Positions 1 to 12,429 of a stretch of DNA of 64,000 bases are shown here, piece after piece (the stretch's first letter is position 1; each line of letters begins with the position of its first letter). The translations under genes and the position numbers were made by a program. This DNA is from Paramecium sonneborni (taxonomy: Eukaryota; Ciliophora; Oligohymenophorea; Peniculida; Parameciidae). The notes beneath the pieces were generated by a model, which saw nothing but the letters and a program-made list of their open reading frames with translations, made no database searches and was not told the DNA's origin. The DNA is taken from the NCBI GenBank assembly GCA_905182985.1, contig CAJJDN010000004.1, forward strand, positions 559,361-623,360. Reading direction: 5' to 3'.

Positions 1-47
1 TTATATAATTGAATTTGTTAATAGTGTAATTAAAATTATTCTGATAA

Positions 48-3000
48 ATGGAGTCAAGTTTAAGTAAAATAAATAATATGTCTGATAAAGCAATGGTTGA
101 ATTATAGAAGCAGCCATTGATAATATGGAATTCTGGTTGTATAAATACAATAAAATATGTATTAAATTGCTCTAACAGATATTAGATAAATTAAAATCAT
201 GTGTTGAGGAAGTAAGTTTCAATTTGATGAGTAAAGATTTAAATTCTGAGGCATAATTATTGTAGAAATTATCAACAAATTATGCTATTGTATTTGATAA
301 AGTGCTTGAGATAAATTCAAGAAAAATAGTCAATGCTCCAGAATTACCTATTGAATATTGTTCAAGATAACCAAATTCAACAAGAACTGTTTTAGGTGGA
401 ACAGAAGTGTAGAATTTCAGTAATAATTGATAAAAATAATTTAGAGATACATTCTTAAAAATAGTCAGAATTTATAGAAGCTGAACAAACATTTAAGATG
501 AATAAGTAAAAGATTTTTAGAAAGATGGAAAATAAAAGTACAAGTACAAGTGATGATGCAATGTTAAAGTTACTTTAAGGAAATATATAAAATGAAACTG
601 AAAAAGAACTGTTAAGAATGTAAGAGGAAAATGAAGCAAATTTAATTGATCTAAAAAAACAACTAAAATTAAAAGGATTGTGGTCAGAAATTACTAGTAG
701 TCATGCTACTTAAAAACTAAATGATTTAAATAGACATATGGAAAGAGAGTCATTTAAAAATGATTTATATATAACAGATCAAATTAAATAATCTAATGAA
801 ATTAAAGATGAAGATGAATTTGATATAAAAAAAGAAGTTAAAGATAAAATATTATTAGTTTAAAAAAAAACTGCTGAAAGAATAATGAGAGCAGCAGAAA
901 GAAAGATTAGACTTGAATATGATTAATTTGTTATTAAGAAAACAGCAAGTATTTTAGTAAAAAAGAGTAAGACTTAAAATTTTTAAAGAATTGAAGAATT
1001 AGAAAGATTAATAAAAGATAGGAATGAAGAAATAGTAGAAAAGGAAGCTAAAATTAATTAATTATTTTTAAAATTTGAAGAATAAGAAAAGAAATTTGCA
1101 AATTTGTTAAAATAAATTGATAATTATAAAGTAACTTAAAAAATAGAAGTATGTAATACTATAGTGTAAAAAAATGGAAAGAAATCGGATGTAGAAGTAT
1201 AAGTTTCAATGATGGATCCAAGAGTAGAATTATTTGAATTAAGATTATAAGAAATAATGGAGGAAAATGATGAAATGAAAGAAGAATTAAAATTATTACA
1301 TGAGAAAGCTTTAGAAGATAAGATATAAAGTTTAACTGGACCTAAATAAATAGAAGAAGTCTTATTATTATTATTATAAAGTGATTTATCCCCTGAGAAT
1401 AAAATAATTTCATTGAATACACTGTTATAATATATAAAAGATAATTCAGCAGAAGATATTGCAAGATTGGCACCAAATGAATTATATCGTATAGTAAGAT
1501 CTAAATTAAAATTTAATTGTGAATCTCCTTTAGAAAAATTAGATGAATTATCTGCAGATGAAGATGATAGTTATGAAAAGAAATCAATAACAAAAAAGAG
1601 AGGCAGAAATAAAAAGAAAAGAGTTAGTCATATTGAAAAACCATTAGATGCATAAATTTAAGAATAAGTTGATCTTGATAAAATTGCAACATAAAGAAGA
1701 TTAGTTTAATCAGAAACAGAAGATGAAACTAATAAATAATAGAAAAAATAGTTAATATAATTAAATCAAGTTGATGATATAACTAAAAAAACTAGTATTC
1801 ATAAATAAATTGAATAAGTTTATAGTCCTAAATCAACTAATAGATCTAATATTACATTTAGATAAAAGTAAGGTTATTTAAAGAACAATCGTAATAATAG
1901 TGCAATAAATAATGATAGTTCCAAAAAAGATTAAAATTCTTCATCTGGTTAGTTTGGAGTCTAAAATAGCAGACCAACACTTACTTAATTAGAATCAAAA
2001 AGTAATAAATAGTCTTTCTCTAATTTTTCTTCTAAAGAATTAACTATGTAAAAAGGTGAGAAACATAAAAAAAGTTCTATTATGGATTAAAGTGATATTT
2101 AATGTGATTTCTATAAGTAAATAAAAACTAAAGATATTGGAATATAGGTTATATTAAAATAGGAATCGATTAATCCACCTTAACAATAACAAAATATTAA
2201 TCATTTACCTATTTAGCAACCTTAAGTACCATAATAAAAAGAAAAAGTTGAAGAACAAAGTAAAAAACTTAACGAATCTTAAATTTATAGAGCAACAGCA
2301 GAATCTATTTCATAGAAAACTACTTAAACAGATGATTTTTTTTTATGGAATCTTTTTTAGAAAATGGCTGGCGATCTTGGTCTTTCAGAAGATTAATTGA
2401 AAAAATTAGAAACAGTATTTTTAAATGAATAATAATTTATTCATTTTTATGAGAAAACACAATCTTAAAAATAAATATCTAGAAATTCTACAATTTAAGT
2501 TGATACTTTAGGGGATTATAAAAGAGATAGTTTAAAAAATCTTGATAGAAGTACATGTTAAAGAAATTCAATTAAAATTAGAACAAGTAGTTAATAAAAT
2601 ATTTACACAAATAATGAGATGTTAGATAATTATACTAATTAAAAAAATGAGATTGCGGATGATGATTAATAAAAAAATTAACATACATAACCAACTTCAT
2701 GGCATTCACCAGTTGTTAGTAGATAACAAAGTTAAATTATATTTTCAGGAACTTAAAATCAAAATAATAATTATGGATAAATAAATTAGCCTTGGAGTCC
2801 TAATGGAATAGGAAATGGTTTGAGATCTAATAGTCCTATGAATCCAAATTCAAGTTAAGGTATTAGAAGTGTAAGTTAACTTATAAATACTGGGGATAAT
2901 GTTCATATATTAACATATGGAACAATATCTCCATCTGGATAATTTAATTAAAATAAACATAGAACTACATCTTCAAGTTAGAAAATTTTAGATGATATGT

Positions 3001-3500
3001 TGAAATCTAAAACTTAAATTATTAAATCTCAAGATTAAATATAAAGAGAATAGAAAGAATAAAAATTATTTTTTTCTGTTTTTGGTGATGAACTTTAAAA
3101 TGATGAAGAATTTGATTTAGAAATTATTAGGTAAAATATGGGAAAACCTTTAGAAGTAATCTAAGATCATCTTAAAGAAGAATCTATTAAAAAAGTATTT
3201 ACTTAATTGGCTTAAAAAGAAAAAAATGAATTAAAAGATAAAATTTTCTTAATTATTTCCAATTATTGTAATAAGAGTGTTCAAACAATCACATATTTTG
3301 ATTTTAAAAAATATTATGAAAATTATATGAGGGTATGAAATAATTATTTATTGTAGGTTCATAAAAGATGCGGTGATGAATGTATTCATATTAAAAGATT
3401 TTTAGCAAGAATTGGATTTGGATTTGTAAGTAAACGAAAAATCTTAAATTTATCAAAATAAAGTGTATCTCCATTTGAATAGTTGCCTAAACTTAAATGA
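48..3500 (+). CDS. Long coiled-coil-rich protein, function unknown
   Basis: The ciliate-code reading gives about 1127 residues after removal of three introns (159-178, 420-444, 3333-3356); the first two remove in-frame TGAs. Start is the ATG at 48 and the stop is TGA 3498-3500. Residues from about 130 to 450 are highly charged Lys/Glu/Gln-rich heptad-like sequence typical of coiled coils. A Lys/Arg-rich patch follows near base 1600, then a long Ser/Asn/Gln-rich low-complexity middle and a compact C-terminal 120 residues with more hydrophobic and aromatic content. No catalytic motif was recognised. Coiled-coil proteins of this type are common in ciliate cortex and basal bodies, but that role is only inference. 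The first intron ends in CAG rather than TAG, so the first exon is the least certain part. Confidence 0.8.
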
Positions 3501-3547
3501 ATATTATTAAAATAAATATTTATATAAATATATAGTTTTATATTTTT

Positions 3548-4116
3548 ATGGGTAGAAAAAATAGAGATTTATCTTATTTGAAACCATTTTGTTTTTACTG
3601 TGATAAAACATTTAAAAATGAAGTGTATTTGCATTAGCATTAAAAAGCAAAACATTTTACTTGTTAAAGATGTTTCAAAAAGTTTTCATCTTGTGATTCA
3701 TTAAAAAATCATGTAGAATCAGCTCATCATGAAGTTTTAACTAAGTATTTATCTATATTATTGTTTATTTTAGAATTCCTAATGCCACTGGTGATAGAAG
3801 TGATATTAAAAATAAAATTTTTGGAATGCAAGGAGTACCCAGAGTAGAAATTGAAAAAAGAATTAGAAAAGGAGCTGAAGAATATTGGACTAAAATATTA
3901 AGTGCTCAATATTAATAAAGAAGAAAAGAGAATAAATAAAGAATGAAGTAAAACAGGGAAATAAATAAAAAAGAAATTTAATAAGATGCCAAAATTGATG
4001 TAAAACATTAATTTTATTTTTAGAATGAAAAAGAAGATATTGTGTAACATGAATATAATCCAGAAGCTAAACCCATCAGTTTTGATCTAAATTATGAACA
4101 ATTACAAAAATAATGA
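3548..4116 (+). CDS. ZNF207/BuGZ-type zinc finger protein
   Basis: One 29-nt intron (3745-3773) gives a 179-residue protein. The N-terminus starts MGRK, as in the ZNF207/BuGZ/SUF4 family, followed by two closely spaced C2H2 fingers: FCFYC then H-x-H (about residues 15-33) and FTCQRC then H-x4-H (about 38-60). After the fingers comes the family's PNATGDRSDI and IFGMQGVP signature, the counterpart of PNA-GRTDIE and YGMEGIP in animals. The intron falls exactly between fingers and signature. The remainder is a Gln/Lys/Glu-rich helical tail. In animals the family binds microtubules and the checkpoint protein Bub3; in plants SUF4 is a transcription factor. The animal protein has a long Pro-rich tail that is absent here. 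Family assignment is confident; the ciliate role is inferred. Confidence 0.88.
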
Positions 4117-4189
4117 TGAATTATATAACTCATCCAGCAGTAATAAACTCAAATATAAGTTAATTTATAATAAATAGTACAATCAAAAA

Positions 4190-5305
4190 TCAATCTAAAA
4201 TTACTTAAAGTTTTCTAAGAAACCTATCATTTTCTTTTTTATTATCATAAATTCTTTCTAAATCTGGGATTAATCCCATAATTAAATCTTTATTTATTTC
4301 TTTTAGTAATGCTAAAACACATAATATTTGTTATTCAAATTAAAAATTTTCCAAAAGAATCCTTAAATTATTTATTATTTCAAAATCTTTGATTATATTT
4401 ATAAATTATTAACTTGAGCATTTAAATAAAATTGCATAATGCAATAATAATATTTATTTTTAATGCTTTTATGAATTTTGAATAATTAAAATTTGATTGA
4501 CAATATCTTTATTTTAGATTATTTAATCAACATAATACTAAGCATAATAATATAAAATTCTTAAAGTGTATTTTTATCTACTAGAAATTTGTAGATGTTT
4601 TGCACAATACTAAATAAATTGGCTTTCATGTAAAATCTTAACAAATTTCATATCGCCATTAATAAGATGAAACAAAATTTTTAAGATGATATTATCAATA
4701 CCTTTATTTAAATTATTGCAACATAATTCCATTAATTCATCTTATATAAACTTAATTTTTATTAAAGCATAGAATCCTTAAAAACATTCTTACTAAATTT
4801 TTAGTATATTAGGATATTTTTTTTAGTACATCCAAAAAATATGAAAGAGTTTTTCTCTTTTTGCTATAGCATTTTCTTCTCAAATAAATTTAGCTAACAC
4901 ACTTAAGAACCATAATCTCAGAGACAAATCTTCAAGAGTTTTGTATCTATGAACTTCCTCTATCATATATTCAATAATGTTTAATTCTAAAACTTCTTCT
5001 TAAACAATTTTCTCACTACATAAATTACCTAAAGCAATAAAAGCATTAGTTTTTTCTTTTGATTATAGTAATTCATAAAAAAATTTTAATCCACCAATTT
5101 ATATTAAATCTTAAGTTTGTTCTTTTGATCCTGTAGTAGCATCTGTAAGACGATTGATTGACTCTTAATCTTTAATATTGATTAAATTTTGCATTATTTC
5201 TTTTGATATTTATGGTATTCTTTTTTCTTAAAACATTTTTTCATTTTCATTTCTTCTTATTTTTTATGAGAAACATTCTCTTTTTTAATATAATGAACTA
5301 TTCAT
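4190..5305 (-). CDS. Importin-alpha-like ARM repeat protein with in-frame TGA
   Basis: The 372-codon frame starts at the CAT at 5303-5305 and ends at TGA (4190-4192). The N-terminus is basic (KIRRNENEK, about residues 15-23), reminiscent of an importin-beta-binding segment. Armadillo-like repeats follow, for example GGLKFFYELLQSKEKTNAF and ALGNLCSE. Codon 142 (4880-4882) is TGA in a well-conserved helix (LAKFI-stop-EENA). Read-through restores a clean ARM pattern, and a Trp would fit there. Either a point mutation or sequencing error has occurred, or an unusually long 39-nt intron (GTGTGTT...TATAG) removes it. The 5' part is repeated at 5515-6312 by the flanking assembly duplication, and that copy also contains the TGA. 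Importin alpha carries nuclear-localisation-signal cargo, but this protein is divergent and shorter than the usual ~530 residues. Confidence 0.62.
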
Positions 5306-6520
5306 AAAGTTAAATTTCAAATAAAATTAACTAAATAGATTTAAAATAGCTAATTAGTTTTTTTATTTAGACTAAAAAATTGGGAGTATTATATATAATT
5401 ATAATTTAATAATCAATAAATAAAATAATAAAATATTCTTCTTTATAATGATACAAAAAATATTCAAAAGTTTAATATCTCTTTGTTATTTAAAATCTTA
5501 ACTTCTGCATAATNTTTATTTTAGATTATTTAATCAACATAATACTAAGCATAATAATATAAAATTCTTAAAGTGTATTTTTATCTACTAGAAATTTGTA
5601 GATGTTTTGCACAATACTAAATAAATTGGCTTTCATGTAAAATCTTAACAAATTTCATATCGCCATTAATAAGATGAAACAAAATTTTTAAGATGATATT
5701 ATCAATACCTTTATTTAAATTATTGCAACATAATTCCATTAATTCATCTTATATAAACTTAATTTTTATTAAAGCATAGAATCCTTAAAAACATTCTTAC
5801 TAAATTTTTAGTATATTAGGATATTTTTTTTAGTACATCCAAAAAATATGAAAGAGTTTTTCTCTTTTTGCTATAGCATTTTCTTCTCAAATAAATTTAG
5901 CTAACACACTTAAGAACCATAATCTCAGAGACAAATCTTCAAGAGTTTTGTATCTATGAACTTCCTCTATCATATATTCAATAATGTTTAATTCTAAAAC
6001 TTCTTCTTAAACAATTTTCTCACTACATAAATTACCTAAAGCAATAAAAGCATTAGTTTTTTCTTTTGATTATAGTAATTCATAAAAAAATTTTAATCCA
6101 CCAATTTATATTAAATCTTAAGTTTGTTCTTTTGATCCTGTAGTAGCATCTGTAAGACGATTGATTGACTCTTAATCTTTAATATTGATTAAATTTTGCA
6201 TTATTTCTTTTGATATTTATGGTATTCTTTTTTCTTAAAACATTTTTTCATTTTCATTTCTTCTTATTTTTTATGAGAAACATTCTCTTTTTTAATATAA
6301 TGAACTATTCATAAAGTTAAATTTCAAATAAAATTAACTAAATAGATTTAAAATAGCTAATTAGTTTTTTTATTTAGACTAAAAAATTGGGAGTATTATA
6401 TATAATTATAATTTAATAATCAATAAATAAAATAATAAAATATTCTTCTTTATAATGATACAAAAAATATTCAAAAGTTTAATATCTCTTTGTTATTTAA
6501 AATCTTAACTTCTGCATAAT
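4508..6520. repeat. 1006-bp direct duplication around a single N (assembly artefact likely)
   Basis: Bases 4508-5513 reappear as 5515-6520 (offset 1007) with only one N, at 5514, between them. No difference was noticed by eye. The left copy ends and the right copy begins exactly at the N, which is what two overlapping contig ends look like when joined without merging. The second copy contains a truncated importin-like 5' end (5515-6312, minus strand). The first copy ends inside the 3' end of the gene at 6471-7672 (fragment 5464-5513). Confidence 0.9.
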
Positions 6521-7672
6521 GTAAGTAGATATAAAATTTCATATCATTTAAATCAACTTTGGTTAATTTAACTTCAATATTTCTCTAAATATTTAAATTA
6601 ATACGTCATTTTTTGAAAATTCAACTGTTTTTTAATGTTTATTCACATAGCAAATAATAGTATCTGATTATCCAAATTTAATTTTGGACTATTTATTATG
6701 TTCTAAGAAATTCCAACTAGTATAAAGTTCTAAGAAAGAATAATAATAAATTTGATTACTTCCTCTAGAATCTAGATTAGCAAAGCTACATTTTTAAGTA
6801 TTTGTAGCAACTCCAATACAAACTAATCCTTAACATTTTTCAATTTTAAAAGATAATTTGATATAATTATTCATAATATCATTTAAAGGAGGATACAATA
6901 AAGCAATACATCCTGCTTAAGATGATAATAAATAATCATTTATTATATTAGCTTCTCCTTAAATATGATTAAAATCAAGTCTGAATAGTATTTTATTAAA
7001 ATCTTATTAGATTAGAAATTTAGAATGATTATCAATAGAGAAATCTGATTGAGCTCTTGAGATTTTACTTAATTCTACTTTAGATTAATTATTAGATCTA
7101 GATATACTAATGATTTCTGAATTTCTTTTAACTAATCTAGTTTTAATAGTATCTCTTTCATCATATTTTAGATTATCTAGTTATTTAGGGTATTAATATT
7201 TAATCTATCCTGTAAATTATTTAGTTCTTTTTTCGAATTCAGCTAAGAATTCATTGAAATAAGAGATTATTTAATGTCTTTTAGATATTTATTCTGAAGT
7301 ATTTCTTAAAGCATTTCCTAGTTCATTGATAGTTGATTAGTTAATTAATTTGTATTCATTAGTAAAGAATCGAGATTAAAATGAAAAGGTTGATTATTAA
7401 ATTGTTAAACCTATGAAGTTAAGTAAATCAATAATTTCCTTTTTAAATATCATATAAGATTGTTTAATATCCATAACAGAATCTAAATTTTTAGTTTTTT
7501 CTTCTATTTCTTGGAATGTATAACAAAATTATGAATGATCTGAATGAAAATCTTTTCGACAAGCTAAACACAAAGCTGGTTGATGTTAACAATGTGTATA
7601 GAGACAAATAGAGGAGATATAATATTATTAATTTGAATGATAAGGACAAGGTATATTTGAAGGTAAAGGCAT
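6471..7672 (-). CDS. Cys/His-rich (B-box-like) protein with possible SPRY-like C-terminus
   Basis: 394 codons with one 20-nt intron (6585-6604). The N-terminus has regularly spaced zinc-ligand candidates: CPYH near residue 9, then C-x3-H-C, C-x2-C, H-x2-H and C up to about residue 50, resembling a B-box. A charged helical segment follows (about 60-250). The last 130 residues are beta-rich, with GCIALLYPP, FKIEKCQGLVCIGVA and RGSNQIYYY followed by an IKFGQSDTI segment, which suggests a SPRY-like fold. Such a B-box/coiled-coil/SPRY order recalls TRIM proteins without a RING, but no TRIM function can be claimed. The stop lies in the duplicated block, so its last 50 bases also occur at 5464-5513. 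Paralogues are expected in Paramecium. Family call is tentative. Confidence 0.72.
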
Positions 7673-7690
7673 AATAAATAATAAATATAA

Positions 7691-8874
7691 ATGAAAATAA
7701 TTTAGTTATTGAGTTTAGTAACTTATGTATTAAGTGCAACTTTCTCAAGTACAAGTTTAAATGATGCTTTAAATGATAATGGATCAGTTTATGGATGGAG
7801 AGAAGAAGAATAAAGATAATTTAAGAATTGGGTATAGGAAAATTAAAAGACATACAATAATGAATTTGAAATAATATATAGAATGGAGGTATTTGTGAAG
7901 AACTATAGAGCAATGAAAGTATATTGATAAATATTAATAATCTTTTAGCATCATAATGAATAGTTACCAAAAGATGTATGGGGATTGAATATATTTTCAG
8001 ATGAAACAACAGAAGAGTTAATGGATAAACTATTTATGAAAAAAGACTATGAAAAGCATTATGAGACTTTTAATGAAGATGATTTGAATGCTATAAAAAG
8101 TGATGCATTATCTCATAATTCGTTTTTATAAGCTGATAAAACAGTAGTTGTTAAAAAAGTAGTAAAAAAAGGATCAGCAGCTCCAGAAGAAGTTAAAACA
8201 AAAGTAAAGAATCCTCCAAGTTTAGAATGGTTAAAATAAGTAATTTCTATTTTATTAATATTTAGATTACAGAAGTTTAATAATAAGGAAGATGTGGTAG
8301 TTGTTGGGCATTTGCAGTTTAAGATGTTACAATAAGTAGATTAGCTATAGCTAATAAAAATAAACTTGATTAATTATCTAAAACACATTTAATTGATTGT
8401 GCTGATGGAAATACAGCAGGATGTGATGGAGGTTCTGTTGGTGATGCATTTGATTTTATTAATAAATATGGAACTGTTTATGAAAAAGATTATAGAGAAT
8501 ATGATTAAAAAGAAGGTGAATGTTCTAAACCTAAAGGTTCTATAGGATATAAATCCTTTAAATCTGTTGAGGCATTAACCAAATTTAGTAATGATGATAT
8601 TGAAACTGCTATGTAAACTGGACCTGTTACTGTCCTTATGTATGCAGATGAATCTTGGCTTAGATATACTTCTGGTATTATTAATACTTGTGGATATCCT
8701 AAAGTTTCCAATTATTAACATGTTGTTTCTTTTGTTGCTTATGATACTTAAACATGGTTTGCTAAAAACTCTTGGGGATCTAAATGGGGAATGAATGGTT
8801 ACTTTCAAGTCTAAAAAAATGGAGATGAAAATTGTACTGATAAAATTAAAAGAATTACATATCCAATTATTTGA
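7691..8874 (+). CDS. Papain-family (C1A) cysteine protease precursor
   Basis: Introns at 7919-7948 and 8240-8265 give 375 residues. The N-terminal ~18 residues form a hydrophobic signal peptide ending near VLSA. An I29-type inhibitory propeptide follows (FKNW...YNNEFEIIYRMEVF, NIFSDET). The mature domain starts near residue 170 and has the oxyanion Gln and catalytic Cys in QGRCGSCWAFA, the GCDGGS turn, the catalytic His in NYQHVVSFVAY and the Asn in WFAKNSWGSKWG. Papain normally has NHAV at the His, so QHVV is a mild variant. All catalytic residues are present, so the enzyme should be active, probably in food vacuoles or lysosomes. An acidic/Lys-rich linker lies between propeptide and enzyme. 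The second intron sits just before the mature domain. Confidence 0.93.
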
Positions 8875-8973
8875 GAGTATTCTAATATTATTTAAGTATT
8901 AATAAATTTAAAATTTACATTCATTATAATATTATTTTTATCAATTAATATTTTAATGACTTTATTTAATAAT

Positions 8974-10050
8974 TCATAACTTTCTTTATATTAAATATTT
9001 TAATTTCTCAGTATCAGTTCCTTATATACTTTCAAACAATTTTTAAGCCTATTTAATAATTATATTCTAATTATATACATGATGAACATTATGTGAAATT
9101 GCCGCTGGATATATTGATGGATCAGTATATGCTAACATTATAAATGTATTCTCTGTAAATTCATCTATGTACACTGTAAATTTCTCGGATTTTACTGTTA
9201 TTGCCTATATATTTGCTGATGTTTTCATACAAGTTAACTTAAATTACTTTATTATATTTGATAATCTTTCGTATTTTTAAATATCTTTTTTATATATTAT
9301 AATAAACACCTTTTTTCTCATTTGTCTCTTAAAAGTCGATTATCAAAAAAGTAGATTTTTCAAATAAAACAACTTCCTCACAACTACAAGTTTAACAAAA
9401 TGCTTTCAAACTCTCTTTTATAACATTAATATTTGGTATTAAATTTTGAACTATTTAAGACCAAGCTTTATATAATGTTTCATCCCAAATTGATGTTGAA
9501 AACACATCTTTGATTTCTATATTTAAACCATCAGCTCTTTAAATAATCTCCTTGTATTTTCGCTAATTTTATTAAATTATAATCATACTTCAAATACAAT
9601 CTTTCTTTCAGATTCTTTTATTTTATCAAATTTATGAATTAAAACAAATACAATTGCTCCTGGAGAACATTCTGATAAACTTGTTACTGTTGTTTTAAAA
9701 TCATTCAATTCTTTTAGAAAAAGCTCTCCTTCCTTATCTACATCAAATACATATATCAAAACTTCAACATTAGAAAATATTGTAGATTTCTAAGTTGTAA
9801 AATACTCTTACAATAATTTATCCTAAATTTTATATAATAAATTTACTTATCCACCACAATCCCATAAATTTATTTTGAGATTCCCCATAAATTTAAATGA
9901 ATTTTAATTTACATCTACAGTCAATCCTATTTGCATAACTTAATTTGGGGGTGTATTGGCAAATATAATTGAATGCATTGATGTTTTACCTACTTTATGT
10001 TAACCCATTAATAACATTTTCTTTAATTTGTTCTCATTGTTATGACTCAT
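8974..10050 (-). CDS. RagA/Gtr1-type small GTPase
   Basis: Introns at 9823-9846, 9563-9588 and 9285-9309 give 333 residues, the usual RagA length. Visible motifs: P-loop GQHKVGKTS (about 15-24), NLKINLWDCGGQ (the Rag WDCGGQ), FTTQKSTIFSNVEVLIYVFDV, then HKFD in place of NKxD, as in Rag proteins. The Rag-specific SIWDETLYKAW follows, and a C-terminal roadblock-like domain with IIKQFKLTC and TDPSIYPAAI. RagA with a RagC partner recruits TORC1 to lysosomes in response to amino acids in animals and yeast. The third intron has non-consensus ends (GTG...AAG) and is placed because it alone restores the frame. It converges on the papain gene at its 3' end. Confidence 0.93.
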
Positions 10051-10118
10051 TATATATCTATATAAAATTTAATATTTATTTACAAAATTTTTTTTAATAA
10101 TTATATGGATCTAAGATA

Positions 10119-10900
10119 ATGAGGAATATTTAAAATCTAAAATAATAAAATAAGAATGAATTAACAATCAAATAAAATAATAAAATTAAGATGAAGGTTA
10201 TTATTAAAAGATTATTAATTAATTTTATGAATTAATATATTTACTATGAAGAAAGATAAGATAATTGTGAGTATGAAAAGCTTTTATAATTTGTAATCAT
10301 TTAAAGTATCAAATAAAAATATTTGTATTTAATAAATGATTTAACTAAATGAAGATATTATATTGGAAAATCACACTATTGCAAATCTAGAAATAAATAA
10401 TCTATACTCATAAATTAAGTACTAAAAAAAATAGTATTTCTTAAAAACTAACATTTAAATAGATTGATAAACAATTTAAGTAAAATTAAAAGGAACTTTG
10501 ATAGCATAAATAAATAACTATCAGAAATTTTACATGATAATTCAGAGCTATGAAGCAAAGAATTGATAACAATAAATTAAGTTAGGCAATTGAATTTTTA
10601 AGAAAGATGAAGACTTTGAAATATGTAGTAACTATTTTAAAGGTTACACTAATATTAAATCTTTATATTGATCTACTTCAAAAGAAATAACTTTCAGAAA
10701 TAGAAAAGTACATTGAAATTAATATTAATCAATTTCATAAGGAATAAATTTAAATGTTTAAAAATATTAATAGATAAATTAAGCATAATTTTAAGTCCAA
10801 TATGTTTAGAAGTGCTAAACGAATTCCTCGGATAAATGGAAAACATTTTAGATAAATTCAGATTAATTACTATTTTATGAATTAATATTTTTATAAATTA
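10119..10900 (+). pseudogene. Decayed coding sequence (one nonsense, one frameshift)
   Basis: A ciliate-code frame opens at ATG 10119 and runs 144 codons to TGA 10551-10553, with a single in-frame TGA at 10350-10352. The text after that TGA is Lys/Asn/Gln/Leu-rich helical sequence (e.g. NRLINNLSKIKRNFDSINKQ). At 10550 the next frame takes over without a break in character (MKQRIDNNKLSQAIEFLRK) and continues as similar helical sequence into the next gene. No GTA...TAG intron repairs either lesion well. Best read as a coiled-coil gene that has lost function, or a sequence with errors. Family not recognised. Confidence 0.4.
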
Positions 10901-10901
10901 A

Positions 10902-11861
10902 ATGTCACAAGCTTCCTTTACTGGCTTTATTACTATTCAAGACATAAGAAAACCAAAATATGATGTAAATCGTTTGTTAGGTCCTAATAATGATTAGTTT
11001 GTGAGAGATATATTACCTATTAAAATTTAAAACTTTGAGATTAAAAGACTTGAATGGGATGACTTTTCTGGTGAACCAAAAAAAGAATCTTTTTGGATTG
11101 CTCATAGTTATTGGAGTGTTAGTTATAAAATTTCTTCATAAGAAACAAATAGAACTTCTTCAAATTAAAAATAATCACAAACAGTTACTAACCCAAAAAT
11201 TACAACTAAAAATTTTAAAGAATAATCTTAACAATTTGGCTTGTCACCAAAGTACTCAAATTAAAATAATTCTCAATCCTCAGAAAGAATTAGTGTTAAA
11301 TAATAATCACCTTAATTACCCCCTAAAATACCTCCATAACAAATAAATGCTCAAAAGAAAGTTAATAGTAGATTCACAAATTAAATACCTACACCAAATC
11401 TTAGAATATCAAGTCTTTAAAGAGTATAAAGATAATAAAAATAGAAAAACCTAACTCCTGAAAAATCATAATCAAGGAGTAATTCTAATAATGTGTTAAA
11501 GAAAGAATAAATTTCAAAATAAAAATTCAATATTTAAGTAACTTGCAAACTTTTAGAAAAATCATGGACAAAATCAAATTAATACGACGATTTATTAGAA
11601 CATGAAACTGGACATTATTTAATTGGATGCTTATGTGCTCTAGAGTTTAAAAGATAAGCAGAATAGATGGATTTTAATAATATTGATGATCAAAATTAAG
11701 AGATTAAATCATTATTTAATACCAATTTTAAGGCGTTTCTAAAAATAGAAAAAGATTATGATGAAGAAACTAGTCATTTTTGTAATGAGACAATGCAAAT
11801 GAAATGGAATAGAAAAATTAAAGAATAACTATTGTTATATGAAATGTATTTTAATAATTGA
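10902..11861 (+). CDS. Conserved-looking protein of unknown function
   Basis: An intron-less frame of 320 codons, ATG 10902 to TGA 11859-11861. The first ~95 residues are compact and probably folded, including FTGFITIQDIRKPKYDVN, LGPNNDQFVRD and EWDDFSGEPKKESFW. A long Ser/Asn/Gln/Lys-rich disordered middle follows (about 95-215). The C-terminal ~100 residues are helical again (LEKSWTKSNQYDDLLEHETG, GCLCALEFKRQ). No family was recognised. It lies 50 bp or less from the decayed gene upstream, whose last frame overlaps its start. Confidence 0.75.
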
Positions 11862-12429
11862 TATCTTTAAAGTCTTTTTTAGAAAAAATAAAAACATATA
11901 TAATCCAAATACTTTATAAGCTGATTTCTTTTATAGTTTTAAAGATCCTCCAACTAATTTGCTATAATACATATTTATAGAATTATAATATTAATAACAT
12001 TTAACCTTGATATTTAATTTGTAAAATTATATATAAGACGACAAAGTAATTATATTTAAATTTATTTATATTTCTGAAAGTAAATTTAATATTTAATTTC
12101 ATTAATAAACTTGAATAAGTGTAGGAGTATAAAATGATTGCTAATAAGATCAAATTTTAGAGGAATAAATAAGAGTATTCAATGAATAAATAAATTTAGA
12201 CGAGAATCCGATAAAGTTAATCAACCAAATCTAAATAGTCATCAAGATAATTAAAAATTAAGAAAATACGAAACTATATTTTATTTTGAAATAAAACATT
12301 TATAATTATATAAATTAAAAGTGAATGTAAACATATTAGTGAGAAAATTTTTTTCTATTTAAAATGCTCATAATCAATGGTAATAATTTTATATTTCTAC
12401 TTAAAATAAATATTATAATATAAAAATTA
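11862..12429. other. Intergenic, no supported gene
   Basis: AT-rich. A short minus-strand frame near 11900-11970 (starting MYYSKLVGGSLKL) runs into the end of the upstream gene without support, so I did not annotate it. Upstream sequences of the 12430 gene must lie here. Confidence 0.5.

Noticed and set aside
4508..6520. True tandem gene duplication
   Set aside because: The break coincides with an N and the copies are identical by eye, which fits an assembly overlap better.
11870..11980. Minus-strand frame starting MYYSKLVGGSLKL, suggestive of a FAM32A-like start
   Set aside because: The match is only a few residues and the frame runs into the neighbouring gene without a sensible end.
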